The notes: generated by a model from the sequence alone, not told the origin. 64,000 bases of DNA from Myxococcales bacterium (GCA_016191815.1 JACPVI010000023.1:104871-168870); one strand, 5' to 3'. Counted from the stretch's first letter, positions 53,643 to 63,282 are shown. Numbers and translations: made by a program.

Positions 53643-54032
53643 TCAGGGCGAAGGAGGGTGCATCGCCAGCTCCTCGCGCAGCTCAGGGGCGAAGTCGCGC
53701 TGCTCTCCCGACTCGAGCGGCAGCTGTGCCTTCCTCCAGTGAGAGATCCCCCCGCCGTAGTGGCCCAGCCGCCGGTAGCCCATCCGTTCGAGGAGGCGCA
53801 CGGCCTCCGAGGAGCGGGGTCAGCGAGGCCCCGAGCAGTAGGCGATCACCTCCGCCTCCGGGTCGGGGAGCACGTCAGGGGCCCGCTGGGAGATTTCCTC
53901 CAAGGGCAAGCTCAAGGCGCCCGGCAGGTGGCGGTGCTGGTACGAGGCCCTGGGCAGGGCGTCGATGAGGAAGAAGCGGTCCGTGGATTCGAACAGCTTC
54001 TGCCTCAGCTCTTCCGTGGGGTACTCGCGCAT
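53643..54032 (-). CDS. Rhodanese-like protein with in-frame UGA, probable selenoprotein
   Basis: From the ATG at 54032, residues 1-70 are a rhodanese start (FFLIDALPRASYQHRHLPGA, LPLEEI, VIAYCSGPR, Cys66). Codon 71 is TGA (53820-53822). The same frame continues for 58 codons with the rest of a rhodanese domain (PRSSEAVRLLERMGYRRLGHY, GGGISHWRKAQLPLE) to a TGA at 53643. Related single-domain rhodaneses often carry cysteine at that position (C-x4-C). A hairpin with the spacing of a bacterial SECIS lies just after the UGA. Translation through as selenocysteine gives 129 residues; otherwise the gene is cut by a nonsense mutation. Confidence 0.65.
53792..53808 (-). promoter_or_regulatory. Candidate bacterial SECIS hairpin
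   Basis: On the minus strand GGAGGC (53808-53803) pairs perfectly with GCCTCC (53797-53792) around the loop CGTGC. The stem starts 11 nt after the in-frame UGA, and the loop GU is about 18 nt away, within the range used by SelB-dependent elements. Confidence 0.55.
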
Positions 54033-54069
54033 GCCGTAGCGGTAGGCACCGGCGGCCTCATGGGCAAGG

Positions 54070-55812
54070 TCAGAGGTTGTCCCAGCGGAAGCGCTCCTGC
54101 TCGAGGGCGTCCGCGGCAAGCGAGCGGATGATGTCGTCGTCGTTCTCTTCGATGCGGGCGAAGTTCTGCTGCATCCGCCGCTTGGCCTGCCCGGCGAACA
54201 CCCGGAGGATGTCCACCTCCTTGTCCACCGCCGGACCGCCGCGCTCTAGCGAGGTGCTGACCCTCGAGAGCACGCAGGCCAGGGCGAACAGGTCGATCAT
54301 CACGTCCGCCAGCCGCCGGGTGGGGAATTGCTGCCCGATGATGTTCTTGCCGAACTTCCGCAGAATCCGGTCGGTGGCCAGCGCCAGCTCCAAGGTCGCC
54401 TCTTCGAAGATCCGCGCGTGCTCCTCGAGCGAGGGGTGCAGGCGGGTGAAGCTGGCCTTCCCCCGCCGGAGCCCGGCCGCCAGCGACGCCCTCCGGAGCG
54501 CGTACTCCGAAAGCACGCCGAAGCCCTTGATGGGATCGTTGAACACCCCCTTGAGGGAGGCGGCCAGCTCCTTGAGCTGGGCGCCGACGTCGTTCATCGC
54601 GTTCAGGGCGATGAACAGCCGCAGGATCTCGTTGGTGCCCTCGAAGATCCGGTTGATGCGGCAGTCGCGCACCATCCGCTCGTAGGGGAGCTCGCACATG
54701 TAGCCGTTGCCCCCGGCGATCTGGAGCGCTTCGTCGGCGGTGCGCCAGAGGCACTCGCTGGCGAACACCTTGCTGATCGCCGCCTCCACCGCGTACTCCC
54801 GGAAGCCTTGGTCGATGAGCCCCGAGACCATGTTGACCACCGCCTCGGTGGCGTAGCAGTCGACCACCATGTGGCCGATCTTCTGCTTGATCAGCGAGAA
54901 GTCGGCGATCGGGCGATCGAACTGCACCCGCTGCTTGGCCTGCTGGGTGGAGAGCCCGATGAGCTTCTTCATCGCGCCCACCGAGCCTCCGCCGAGCCCG
55001 GTGCGGCCGCTGTTGAGGATCTTCATCGCGATCTTGAAGCCCTTGCCCTCTTCGCCGAGGAGGTGGTCCGCCGGCACCTTCACCGAGTCGAAGTGCACCG
55101 TGGTGGTGGAGCTGGCGCGGATCCCCATCTTGTCCTCGTGGGGGCCCACGCTCACTCCGGGCAGGTCGCGGGTGACCACGAAGGCGCTCATCGCGCCGCG
55201 CTCCTCGGGCCGGCCGGTCTTGGCGAAGACGGTGAAGAAGCTGGCGACGCCGCCATTGGTGATCCAGAGCTTGTTGCCGTCGAGCAGCCAGTGGTCGCCC
55301 TGGCGGACCGCGCGAGTCTTGATCGAGGCGGCGTCGGAGCCCGCCCCGGGCTCGGTGAGGCAGAAGGCGGCGATCATCTCCCCGGTGGCCAGCTTCGGCA
55401 GCCAGCGGCGCTTCTGCTCGTCGGTGCCGAACAGGAGCAGCCCGCGCATGCCGATCGAGCTGTGGGCGCCCACCGCCACTGCCACCGAGGCGTCGTAGCG
55501 GGCGATCTCCTGGAGCGCGCGCGAGTAGGCGGTGGCGCCGAAGCCCATCCCGCCGAACTCCTCGGGGATGACGAAGCCGAAGAGCCCGACCTGCTTCATC
55601 TCCTCGACGAAGGAGGCCGGCATCTCGCCGGCGCGGTCCCACTTCCTGAATTCCTCGGCGCGCGGTTTGAGGAGCGAGTCGAGCGAGGTGAAGACGGCCC
55701 TCAGCGTCTCGCGGTCCTGCTCCTCAAGCTGCGGAAAGGGAACGACGACCTCTTCCTCGATCTCTCCCATGCAGAGCGAGCGCATGAAGCTGGCGGTGTT
55801 CTTGTCGATCAA
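54070..55812 (-). CDS. Acyl-CoA dehydrogenase (long-chain type)
   Basis: 580 residues. The TTG at 55812 is the best start because GGAGGA lies 5 nt upstream. Family signatures are complete: IPEEFGGMG, CLTEPGAGSDAASIKT, WITNGG, SGRTGLGG, and QIAGGNGYMCELPYERMVRDCRINRIFEGTNEI in pieces, with the catalytic glutamate in FEGTNE. A C-terminal extension of about 150 helical residues makes it like very-long-chain and ACAD9-type enzymes. It oxidises fatty acyl-CoA in the first step of beta-oxidation, passing electrons to ETF. Confidence 0.93.
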   Translation of the reverse strand: MIDKNTASFMRSLCMGEIEEEVVVPFPQLEEQDRETLRAVFTSLDSLLKPRAEEFRKWDRAGEMPASFVEEMKQVGLFGFVIPEEFGGMGFGATAYSRALQEIARYDASVAVAVGAHSSIGMRGLLLFGTDEQKRRWLPKLATGEMIAAFCLTEPGAGSDAASIKTRAVRQGDHWLLDGNKLWITNGGVASFFTVFAKTGRPEERGAMSAFVVTRDLPGVSVGPHEDKMGIRASSTTTVHFDSVKVPADHLLGEEGKGFKIAMKILNSGRTGLGGGSVGAMKKLIGLSTQQAKQRVQFDRPIADFSLIKQKIGHMVVDCYATEAVVNMVSGLIDQGFREYAVEAAISKVFASECLWRTADEALQIAGGNGYMCELPYERMVRDCRINRIFEGTNEILRLFIALNAMNDVGAQLKELAASLKGVFNDPIKGFGVLSEYALRRASLAAGLRRGKASFTRLHPSLEEHARIFEEATLELALATDRILRKFGKNIIGQQFPTRRLADVMIDLFALACVLSRVSTSLERGGPAVDKEVDILRVFAGQAKRRMQQNFARIEENDDDIIRSLAADALEQERFRWDNL

Positions 55813-55890
55813 GGTGTCCTCCAGGCCCCCGCACCATAGACCGAGGGCGCAGTCGCGACGACGGCGGAGCGGGCCATGGAGGCGGCGCCG

Positions 55891-56403
55891 CTACTCCTCG
55901 AGCACCGTCTCCACGCCGTCCGGGGTGGGCGCGGTCCAGCCGTAGCCGTCGGCCTCCACCAGGCCGTTGCCGTGCTCCGCCACCCAGGCCGCCGCAGCGA
56001 TCGCGACGGGGAGCCGGGTGGACACCTCCGCCGCCTTGACTTGGAGGACCACGGCCTCCACCGCCCGGGAGAGCACTTCCCTCACCCGGCGGGCGCCGGA
56101 TTCGTCGCGACCCCGCAGCTCCTCCAAGAGCTCTCCGGCCTGCTCCTTGGCTGCCTTCCTGCCCCACAGCTCGAGGTGCAGCCGCTCCTCGGGTCCGTCG
56201 CCGTAGTGGACGAGCCAGGCCTCGCGTCCAGGCTCGCCCGCCGGCTCGATGCGCATGTGCCGCAGCGCAGCAGCCACGTTCAACCTTGGAGTGCCAGGCA
56301 TCCTCTTCGCGACGCCGGGCAGTCGGGCGGCGATGCCCTCGGCCAGCGCCTTGGGATCGATCTGCACGTTTCGCACGCAGTACGCCCGCACCCAGATGCC
56401 CAC
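55891..56403 (-). CDS. Conserved-looking protein of unknown function
   Basis: About 170 residues; the start is uncertain and I used the GTG at 56403. It contains VRNVQIDPKALAEGIAARLPG, an AWLVHYGDGPEERLHLELWG strand region and a helical C-terminus. No signal peptide or family recognised. It lies between the acyl-CoA dehydrogenase and the efflux pump on the same strand. The frame extends far upstream, but that is a shadow of the pump gene. Confidence 0.5.
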   Translation of the reverse strand: MGIWVRAYCVRNVQIDPKALAEGIAARLPGVAKRMPGTPRLNVAAALRHMRIEPAGEPGREAWLVHYGDGPEERLHLELWGRKAAKEQAGELLEELRGRDESGARRVREVLSRAVEAVVLQVKAAEVSTRLPVAIAAAAWVAEHGNGLVEADGYGWTAPTPDGVETVLEE

Positions 56404-56459
56404 GGGCGCATGATGCACCCTGTGATGCACCGGAGCCAGTGAGTTCGACAGGGTCCGGG

Positions 56460-59400
56460 TCACCTCGCCCGCGCCGGCCAGACCATCCGGCGGGCCGCTG
56501 GGCGGGAGAGAAGATAGGTCCCGGCGCCCAGCGAGAACGCCGCGGCGCAGACGGCGAGGATCGCCGCGGCAAGCGCGCCCGGCACGGCGAGGTAAAGGAG
56601 CAGCACCGCGAACCCGGCCGACGCGGCAAGCCCGGCCCCTGCCAAGTAGGCGAGTAGCTTGAGGCGGCCCAGCCGCGCTGGGTCGAGCGCCGACAGGCGT
56701 TCCCAGAGGAGCTGCTCCTGTCGCCAGTAGGTGTAGACGACGGGGATGATCTCGAGGGTGAGGAAGGCCGAGGTGAGGAGCCCTCCGACCATCGGCGCCG
56801 CGATCCGCTTCATCACATCGGCGCCCGAGCCGGTGGCCCACAACAGCGGCACCAGGCCGGCGAGCATGGTCCCGACGGTCATCAGCTTCGGCCTCACCCG
56901 CATCACGGTGCCTTCCATGTGCGCCCAGATGATGTCGTCGAGATCGCGGATCTTCCCCGCCCGCTTCCGCCGCTCGAAGGCCTGGTCGATGTAGACGATC
57001 ATCACGATGCCGGTCTGCGCGGCCAGCCCGACCAAGGCGATCACGCCGACCCACACCGCGGTGGAGAGCCGGTAGTCGAGGAGCCAGAGGAGCCAGATGC
57101 TCCCGGTGAGAGCGAACGGGATGGAGAGGAGAACGATCAGCACCTCGATCAGGTTCTTGAAGTGAAGGTAGAGCAGCACCACCACGATGAGCAGGGTGAG
57201 GGGGATGATGAGCTTCATCCGGTCCACCATCTCCTCCAGCAGCTCGTACTGCCCGGTCCACTTGAGAAAGTAGCCTGGAGGGACGCTCAGCTCGCCGGCC
57301 TCGCTTGCCCTTTGCACCACGAGCTTGGCCTCGTCGACGTACCCGCCGATGTCGCGGGATGCATCGATGTCGACGAAGACGTACCCGACGAGGAGCCCGT
57401 CCTCGTCGCGGACCATCGGGGGGCCGCCGGCGATGCGGATGTCCGCCACCTGGCCCAGCGGGATGAACGCCCTCGCACCCGCGGTCTGCGGCACATCGGC
57501 CTGCGGAGCCGCGCCGCCGACCATCGCCGAGGCCATCGGCGTCGCCGGCACGCCCATCGCGTCCGAGCGCAGGTGCGGGAGCTGCGACCGGCCCATGCTC
57601 CCGGAGCCCGGCGTGGACGAGCCCCCCACTCCAGGCATCGCCTGGGCGAGCATGATCGGCCCCGGATCCTCGTGGCGGCCGCCCATCTCGCCCATCCCTT
57701 CGCCGCTGGACTGAACCGCGCCCGCGCCGGAAGCGCCGCCCTCCATCCTTCCCACCGGCACCAGCACGCGCCTCAGCTTCTCCAGGTCGTTCCTCAAGTC
57801 CTGCGGGTAGCGGACGTTGACGCTGAAACGGTTCCGCCCTTCGACGGTGACGGCGATCGGCGTGCCCCCCACCGCGGCCTCGATGGTCCTTTGCACGTCT
57901 CCCACGGTGAGGCCGTAGCGGGCGATGGCGTCGCGATCCGGGACGATGTCCACGTAGAGGCCTCCGAGGTTGCGCTCGTAGAGCACGCTGCGGGTGCCGC
58001 GGATCGGCGCGATCAGCCGCTCCAGGGCGATGCCCACCCGCTCCACCTCCTTGAGGTCGGTGCCGAACACCTTGATGCCGATCGGCGTGCGAATGCCCGT
58101 CGTCAGCATGTCCACCCGCGTCTTGATGGGCATCGTCCAGGCGTTGGTCCAGCCTGGGAACTGCATCTGCCGGTTCATCTCGGCGGTCAGCTCCTGCCAC
58201 TCGATGGGGATCTGCTCTGGCCAGAACCTCGCGAGGGTGGGCTCGAGCCAGCTTGGGGCCCAGCCGGAGTACCAGCGGACTCGGCTCACCTTCCGCCATT
58301 TCTCTTTTGGCCGAAGCCGCACGGTGGTCTCCACCATGGTGATCGGCGCCGGGTCGGTGGGGCTCTCCGCGCGGCCGATCTTCCCGAACACCGTCTCCAC
58401 CTCCGGGAACGAGCGGAGGATGCGATCCTGCCGCTGGAGCTGGTGCTTCGCCTCCTCGATGGAGATGTTCGGGAAGGTGATCGGCATGTAGAGGATGTCG
58501 CCCTCGTTGAGCGGCGGCATGAACTCGTGGCCGAGCCGGAAGTAGAGAAAGCCGGCCGAGAGCACCGCGAGCGCACCGATGGCGATGGTGGAGAGCGGGC
58601 GCCTCAGCGCCACGTACACGAACGGCTTGTAGACGCCGATGATGGCCCGCGAGATGGGGTGCTTCTTCTCGGGGAAGATCCTCCCGCGGATGAGCAAGTC
58701 GCGCAGCGCCGGGGCGAAGGTGATGGAGAGGAGCGCGGAGAACAGCATCACGAAGGTCTTGGTGTAGGCCAGCGGGCGGAACAGGCGGCCCGCCTGTCCG
58801 GAGAGCGAGAAGATCGGCAGGAACGCCACCGCGATGATGAGCAGCGAGAAGAAGATGGCCGGGGTGACCTCGCGGGCGGCCTCGGCCAGCAGCTTCCGCC
58901 GGTCGGCGCCGGGTGGGGCGTGCTCGAGCTTCTTGTGCGACGCCTCGATCATCACGATCTCCGCGTCCACCGTGGCCCCGATGGCGATGGCGATCCCTCC
59001 GAGGCTCATGATGGTGGAGGGGATGTCCATCAGGTACATCGGGATGAACGAGAGGGAGACGGCGATCGGAAGCGAGAGGATCGGCAACATCGAGCTGCGC
59101 ACGTGGAGGAGGAAGAGGATGATCACCAGCGCGACGACGATCACCTCCTCGAACAGCGCGTTCCGGAGGGTGTCGATCGAGCGGAGGATGATCCCCGAGC
59201 GGTCGTAGGCGATCTCCAGCTCCACGCCCTCGGGGAAGCTCGGCTCGAGCTCGGCGATCTTCCGCTTCACCCGGTCGATCACCTCGAGGGCGTTCTCGCC
59301 GTAGCGCATCACCACGATCGCGCCCACCGCCTCGCCCTCGCCGTTCCACTCGAGCAGCCCCCGGCGGATGTCCGGCCCGAAGCGCACGGTGCCGATGTCG

Positions 59401-60179
59401 CGCACCAGCACCGGCGTGCCGGTGGCGCTGGCCTTCACCGCCACCCGCTCGATGTCCGAGAGCGCCTCGATGTAGCCCCGCCCGCGCACGTAGTACTCGC
59501 GCCCGGACATCTCCAGGATTCGCCCGCCGACATCGTTGTTCGAGGCGCGGATCGCCTGCGCCACCTCGGCGAGCGAGACGCCGTACGCGCGGAGCCGGTT
59601 GGGGTCCACCGTCACCTGGTACTGCTTCTCGTAGCCGCCCACCGAGGCGACCTCGGCCACGCCGGGCACGCTCCCCAGCGCGTACCGCAGGGTGAAGTCC
59701 TGGAAGGTGCGCAGCTCGTCCAGCCCGCGCTTGCCGCTCCTGTCCACCAAGGCGTACTGGAAGACCCAGCCGATGCCGGTGGCGTCGGGGCCGATCAATG
59801 GGCTCACCCCCTCGGGCAACCGGCCGCGCAGGCCGCTCAGGTACTCCAGCACCCGGCTGCGGGCCCAGTAGACGTCGGTGCCCTCCTCGAAGAGCACGTA
59901 GATGAAGGACATCCCGAACATCGAGAAGCCGCGCACATCGGTCACCTTCGGCGCCGCCACCAGCGAGGAGACGATCGGGTAGGTGACCTGGTCCTCCACC
60001 AGGGTCGGGCTACGCCCCATCCACTCGGTGAAGACGATGACCTGCGGGTCCGACAGATCCGGGATGGCATCCAGCTTCACGTTGCGGATCGCGGTCACCG
60101 AGCCCACCACCGCGAAGGCCACTCCGAGCAACACCGCCACCCGGTTCCGCGCGCACGCCTCGATGATTCTTTCCACCAT
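56460..60179 (-). CDS. cusA: Copper/silver-type RND efflux pump CusA
   Basis: 1239 residues, about 190 more than typical CusA. The fourth-helix signature AIAIGATVDAEIVMIEASHK near residues 395-415 matches the monovalent-metal (Cu/Ag) class of heavy-metal RND pumps. It uses the proton gradient to drive metal out through CusB and CusC. A Met/Gly/Ser/His-rich insertion of about 95 residues (about 806-900) interrupts the second periplasmic region. The C-terminus adds two extra hydrophobic segments after the usual last helix. It starts 9 bp after cusB. Confidence 0.92.
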   Translation of the reverse strand: MVERIIEACARNRVAVLLGVAFAVVGSVTAIRNVKLDAIPDLSDPQVIVFTEWMGRSPTLVEDQVTYPIVSSLVAAPKVTDVRGFSMFGMSFIYVLFEEGTDVYWARSRVLEYLSGLRGRLPEGVSPLIGPDATGIGWVFQYALVDRSGKRGLDELRTFQDFTLRYALGSVPGVAEVASVGGYEKQYQVTVDPNRLRAYGVSLAEVAQAIRASNNDVGGRILEMSGREYYVRGRGYIEALSDIERVAVKASATGTPVLVRDIGTVRFGPDIRRGLLEWNGEGEAVGAIVVMRYGENALEVIDRVKRKIAELEPSFPEGVELEIAYDRSGIILRSIDTLRNALFEEVIVVALVIILFLLHVRSSMLPILSLPIAVSLSFIPMYLMDIPSTIMSLGGIAIAIGATVDAEIVMIEASHKKLEHAPPGADRRKLLAEAAREVTPAIFFSLLIIAVAFLPIFSLSGQAGRLFRPLAYTKTFVMLFSALLSITFAPALRDLLIRGRIFPEKKHPISRAIIGVYKPFVYVALRRPLSTIAIGALAVLSAGFLYFRLGHEFMPPLNEGDILYMPITFPNISIEEAKHQLQRQDRILRSFPEVETVFGKIGRAESPTDPAPITMVETTVRLRPKEKWRKVSRVRWYSGWAPSWLEPTLARFWPEQIPIEWQELTAEMNRQMQFPGWTNAWTMPIKTRVDMLTTGIRTPIGIKVFGTDLKEVERVGIALERLIAPIRGTRSVLYERNLGGLYVDIVPDRDAIARYGLTVGDVQRTIEAAVGGTPIAVTVEGRNRFSVNVRYPQDLRNDLEKLRRVLVPVGRMEGGASGAGAVQSSGEGMGEMGGRHEDPGPIMLAQAMPGVGGSSTPGSGSMGRSQLPHLRSDAMGVPATPMASAMVGGAAPQADVPQTAGARAFIPLGQVADIRIAGGPPMVRDEDGLLVGYVFVDIDASRDIGGYVDEAKLVVQRASEAGELSVPPGYFLKWTGQYELLEEMVDRMKLIIPLTLLIVVVLLYLHFKNLIEVLIVLLSIPFALTGSIWLLWLLDYRLSTAVWVGVIALVGLAAQTGIVMIVYIDQAFERRKRAGKIRDLDDIIWAHMEGTVMRVRPKLMTVGTMLAGLVPLLWATGSGADVMKRIAAPMVGGLLTSAFLTLEIIPVVYTYWRQEQLLWERLSALDPARLGRLKLLAYLAGAGLAASAGFAVLLLYLAVPGALAAAILAVCAAAFSLGAGTYLLSRPAARRMVWPARAR

Positions 60180-60188
60180 GGCCGGACC

Positions 60189-61880
60189 TCACTTCCAGGG
60201 CTTGGGGATGGCGGCCTTGCAATCGGCCTCCATCGCGCCCATGCCGCGGTGCTGCACCTCGCAGGCGCGGCACTGCTCGTACTTGTCGGGGTAGCGCTGC
60301 CGGTCGATCTCCTGGTCGCAGCCCTTCGCGCCGCTCTGCCCGGTGGCCGAGCCGGTCGCCTCGCCGATGGCCGCGCGCAGCCGGCTCTCGGAGTCGACCA
60401 GGAAGTTGGCGGTGGTGACGACCACCTCTCCCTCCGCCACTCCCTCCAAAAGCTGCACCCTGTCGCCGCTTCGGGCGCCGACCTTCACGCGCCTGGGCTC
60501 GAACCGGCCGCCGTCCAGCGTGATGAAGACGTACTGCACCTCGCCGGTGTCCACCACCGCCTCGGCGGGAGCGAGCAGGCCTTCCTCGGCCGGGAGCTGG
60601 AGCACCACGTCTCCGTACATCCCCGGGCGCAGCCGGAGCTTTGGGTTCCTCAGCTCCAGGCGCGCCCGGAGGGTGCGGGTGGTCGGATCCACCGTCGGGT
60701 AGATGAACGCCACCTTCCCAGCGAAAGACTCTCCGGGGTAGGCAGAGAGGCTGACCGACGCCTTCTGGCCCACGAAGAGCCTCCTCATCTCGTGCTCGTA
60801 CACGTCCGCCAGCACCCACACCGTGGAGAGGTCCGCCACCTCGAAGAGCTGGCTCCCCGGCTGGACGTGCATGCCTAGCACCGCGTTCTTCCGCGTCACG
60901 TACCCGTTCGCTGGCGAGCGGAGCCTGAGCGCCCGCACCGGCCTGCGCGACTGCTCCAGCTCCTCGATCTCGTTGGGGGAAACTCCGAGCAGCTCGAGCT
61001 TCCGCCGCGCGTCGCCCTCGAGGTCCGCCGACAGCCCGTGCGCTCCTTTGCTCGACTCGCTCGACTCCGCCCAGCGGCGCGCGTTGAGGAATTCCTGCTG
61101 GGCGGTCAACAGCTCCGGGCTGTAGACGCTCGCCAGGACCTGGCCCTTGGTCACCTTCTGGCCGGTCTGGTTTATTTCTAGCTCCTCGATCCAACCGGCG
61201 AAGCGGGTGGTGATGCTCGCCTGGCCCGCCTCGCTCGCCGCCACCACGCCCACCGTGCGCAGCTCGCCAGAGAGCGCCGCCCGCTCGACCTTCGCGGTCC
61301 GCATCCCGAGGAGCTGGATTCGCTCGGGGGTGAGCTGCACCTGCACCAGCCCGGGGACTCCCTTCTTCTCCGGCGGCGCCTCGGCGTGTCCGCCGTGAGA
61401 GCCGTGGGCATCCGCGGGCCGCGGCTCGAGCGTCATCCCGCACTTCGGGCAGCGGGCCTGCGGATCGGAGGACGTCTCCTCCGGGTGCATCGGGCAGTAA
61501 TAGGGAGCTTCGGCCTCCGTCGACGGCGCGCTCGAGTGCCCTGCGTGGCCGCTTGCGGCCGGCGTCCCCACCTCGCCGCCGTCGGCCTCCTTGGGCACCA
61601 GGGTCATGCTGCAGATCGGGCACTCGCCCGGATGGTCCTGCACCACCGAGGGGTGCATCGGGCAGTAGTAGATGGTCTCCGACGGTTGGCTCGGGCCGAG
61701 GCGCCCAAGCGTGCCGGTGACGTACAACACCGAGCCCACCGCGGCGATCGCCATCAGCGCGACCAACGCCCACCGCACCGCCGCCATCACCTGCACCCCG
61801 GGAGGCGCCTGCTCCTCTCCTTCGGGCATCGGTTCGTCGTGGCCGGGATCCGCTTCGGGCCTGTTTCCGCTCTCACTCAT
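60189..61880 (-). CDS. cusB: Membrane-fusion protein CusB with two heavy-metal-binding domains
   Basis: 563 residues from the ATG at 61880. After an N-terminal membrane helix (33-57) come two copies of the small metal-binding domain YYCPMHP...CPxCxMTL (about 70-95 and 127-152), separated by a His/Gly-rich linker. Then the barrel-sandwich and beta-barrel domains of an RND adaptor (GWIEELEINQTGQKVTKGQVL, LRLRSPANGYVT). The C-terminal 45 residues hold four cysteines. It links CusA to the outer-membrane channel and receives periplasmic metal. The start overlaps the cusC stop by 8 bp. Confidence 0.92.
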   Translation of the reverse strand: MSESGNRPEADPGHDEPMPEGEEQAPPGVQVMAAVRWALVALMAIAAVGSVLYVTGTLGRLGPSQPSETIYYCPMHPSVVQDHPGECPICSMTLVPKEADGGEVGTPAASGHAGHSSAPSTEAEAPYYCPMHPEETSSDPQARCPKCGMTLEPRPADAHGSHGGHAEAPPEKKGVPGLVQVQLTPERIQLLGMRTAKVERAALSGELRTVGVVAASEAGQASITTRFAGWIEELEINQTGQKVTKGQVLASVYSPELLTAQQEFLNARRWAESSESSKGAHGLSADLEGDARRKLELLGVSPNEIEELEQSRRPVRALRLRSPANGYVTRKNAVLGMHVQPGSQLFEVADLSTVWVLADVYEHEMRRLFVGQKASVSLSAYPGESFAGKVAFIYPTVDPTTRTLRARLELRNPKLRLRPGMYGDVVLQLPAEEGLLAPAEAVVDTGEVQYVFITLDGGRFEPRRVKVGARSGDRVQLLEGVAEGEVVVTTANFLVDSESRLRAAIGEATGSATGQSGAKGCDQEIDRQRYPDKYEQCRACEVQHRGMGAMEADCKAAIPKPWK

Positions 61881-63282
61881 GAGTCGCTCCCTTGTCCTGC
61901 CCAAGCTCGATTCCCACGGCGCGCTCCAGGTCGGCCAGGCTCGCCCGGAGCCGCGCCAAGGCCCGCGTCCGCTCCAGCCGCACCTCGAGGTAGGAGCCGA
62001 GCGCGGTGAGCACGTCCAGCGCGCCGCCCTTCCCCGCCGCGAATGAGGCCCGCGAGGCTTCGAAGCTCTGCCGTGCCTGCGGCAAGAGCTCGCGGTCGAT
62101 CAGCGCGAAGGACCGCCGCGAGGCCTCGTAGCGGGAGTAGCCGTCGCGCAGCTCGTACCGCGCCGCGTTGCGCACCGACTCCTGCGCGGCGCGGCCGGCG
62201 CGCAGCATCCGCTCGGCCTCCAAAACCTCGTCGCGATGGCGCGGGTTCAGCCAGGGCAGGCTCAAAGACGCCCCTGCGATGTAGGAGTGGTGGGGGCCGT
62301 GCGCCGGCTCGAGCATGTAATCCACGCCGACCATGAAGCTCGGCCACTTGGCGGCGAGCCGTGCCGCCTCCAGCGACGCCAAGCTCCGCCGCACCCCTCG
62401 CTCGGAAGCCGAAAGCTCGGGTCGGGCGGCGAGCAGCGCCCGCTCCAGCTCGGCCAGGTCCTGCTCTCGCTCGATGGGCACCAACTCAGGCACCGGGCCA
62501 AGCTGCGCGTCCGGCTCTCGGGCCATCAGGGCGTTGAGGAGCGCCTTGGTGGACCGCCGCTGCTGCTCGAGCAAGTGCAGCTCGTTGTGCAGGCGGGTCA
62601 GCTCCACCATCCCGCGCAAGACGTGCTCCTGGCCTCCCACCCCGGTGCGGTAGTGCGCCCGCGCCAGCTCGACGACCTCCTTCGCGAGCTCGGCGTGCTC
62701 CAGGTGGACGTCGAACTCGCGATCGACGCGGTAGTGCTCGAAGTAGGCGTGCTTGACCTTGGCGATGACGTCCAAGGCCCGCGCCCTGCCCTGGTCCGAC
62801 TTTGCCCTCGCCTCTTCGAGCGCGGCTCGAGACTTGGCATCCAAGGTCCCCGGCGCCGGGAACGCCTGGCGGAGCCCGAGCATCAACGAGCCGGCCTTGC
62901 CGAGGGCGTATGGCTCCGCCAGCGGGACCCCCCATTGCTGGACCATCAGCTCGAGATCGGGCAGCCGTCCGGCGGCGCGGCCGGAGGCAACTGCGGCCTC
63001 GACCAGCTCGCGCGCCTCGGCCAGCTCGGGGTTGCGGGCCAGCGCGACGCGGAGCACCGCCTCGAGCGTCGGCTGCTTCGCGAGGGAGGCCTCATCGTCG
63101 GCTCTTGGGCCCATCGGTGCGGCGAGCGCCGGGACCGGCTCCGAAAGGACCTCCTGGTAGTAAGAGAGAGTCCGGGAGGTGGCGCACCCGGAGAGGAGCA
63201 CCGCGGCGGCCAGCGCTCCGGCGTGAAGGATGGGCCTGAACGCAGATGGGTCCGAGCCAACCTGAGTCTTTGTAGAGACCAT
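61873..63282 (-). CDS. cusC: Outer-membrane efflux channel CusC/TolC family
   Basis: 469 residues, a lipoprotein with lipobox LLSGC near residue 32. Two repeated helical/beta units typical of TolC follow, with long coiled coils (LAKEVVELARAHYRTGVGGQEHVL in the first half, ALGSYLEVRLERTRALARLRASLADLERAVG in the second). It forms the outer-membrane exit duct of the pump. It is the first gene of the cusCBA operon. Confidence 0.9.
   Translation of the reverse strand: MVSTKTQVGSDPSAFRPILHAGALAAAVLLSGCATSRTLSYYQEVLSEPVPALAAPMGPRADDEASLAKQPTLEAVLRVALARNPELAEARELVEAAVASGRAAGRLPDLELMVQQWGVPLAEPYALGKAGSLMLGLRQAFPAPGTLDAKSRAALEEARAKSDQGRARALDVIAKVKHAYFEHYRVDREFDVHLEHAELAKEVVELARAHYRTGVGGQEHVLRGMVELTRLHNELHLLEQQRRSTKALLNALMAREPDAQLGPVPELVPIEREQDLAELERALLAARPELSASERGVRRSLASLEAARLAAKWPSFMVGVDYMLEPAHGPHHSYIAGASLSLPWLNPRHRDEVLEAERMLRAGRAAQESVRNAARYELRDGYSRYEASRRSFALIDRELLPQARQSFEASRASFAAGKGGALDVLTALGSYLEVRLERTRALARLRASLADLERAVGIELGQDKGATHE

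Noticed and set aside
53643..54032. Plain pseudogene call for the rhodanese
   Set aside because: A nonsense mutation remains possible, but the UGA at a cysteine position, the intact downstream frame and the well-placed hairpin make selenocysteine the better working hypothesis.
56919..60878. A 1319-codon open frame on the plus strand
   Set aside because: It lies antisense to cusA and cusB, is full of Asp/His/Arg low-complexity sequence and has no motif. It results from high GC at third positions of the real genes.
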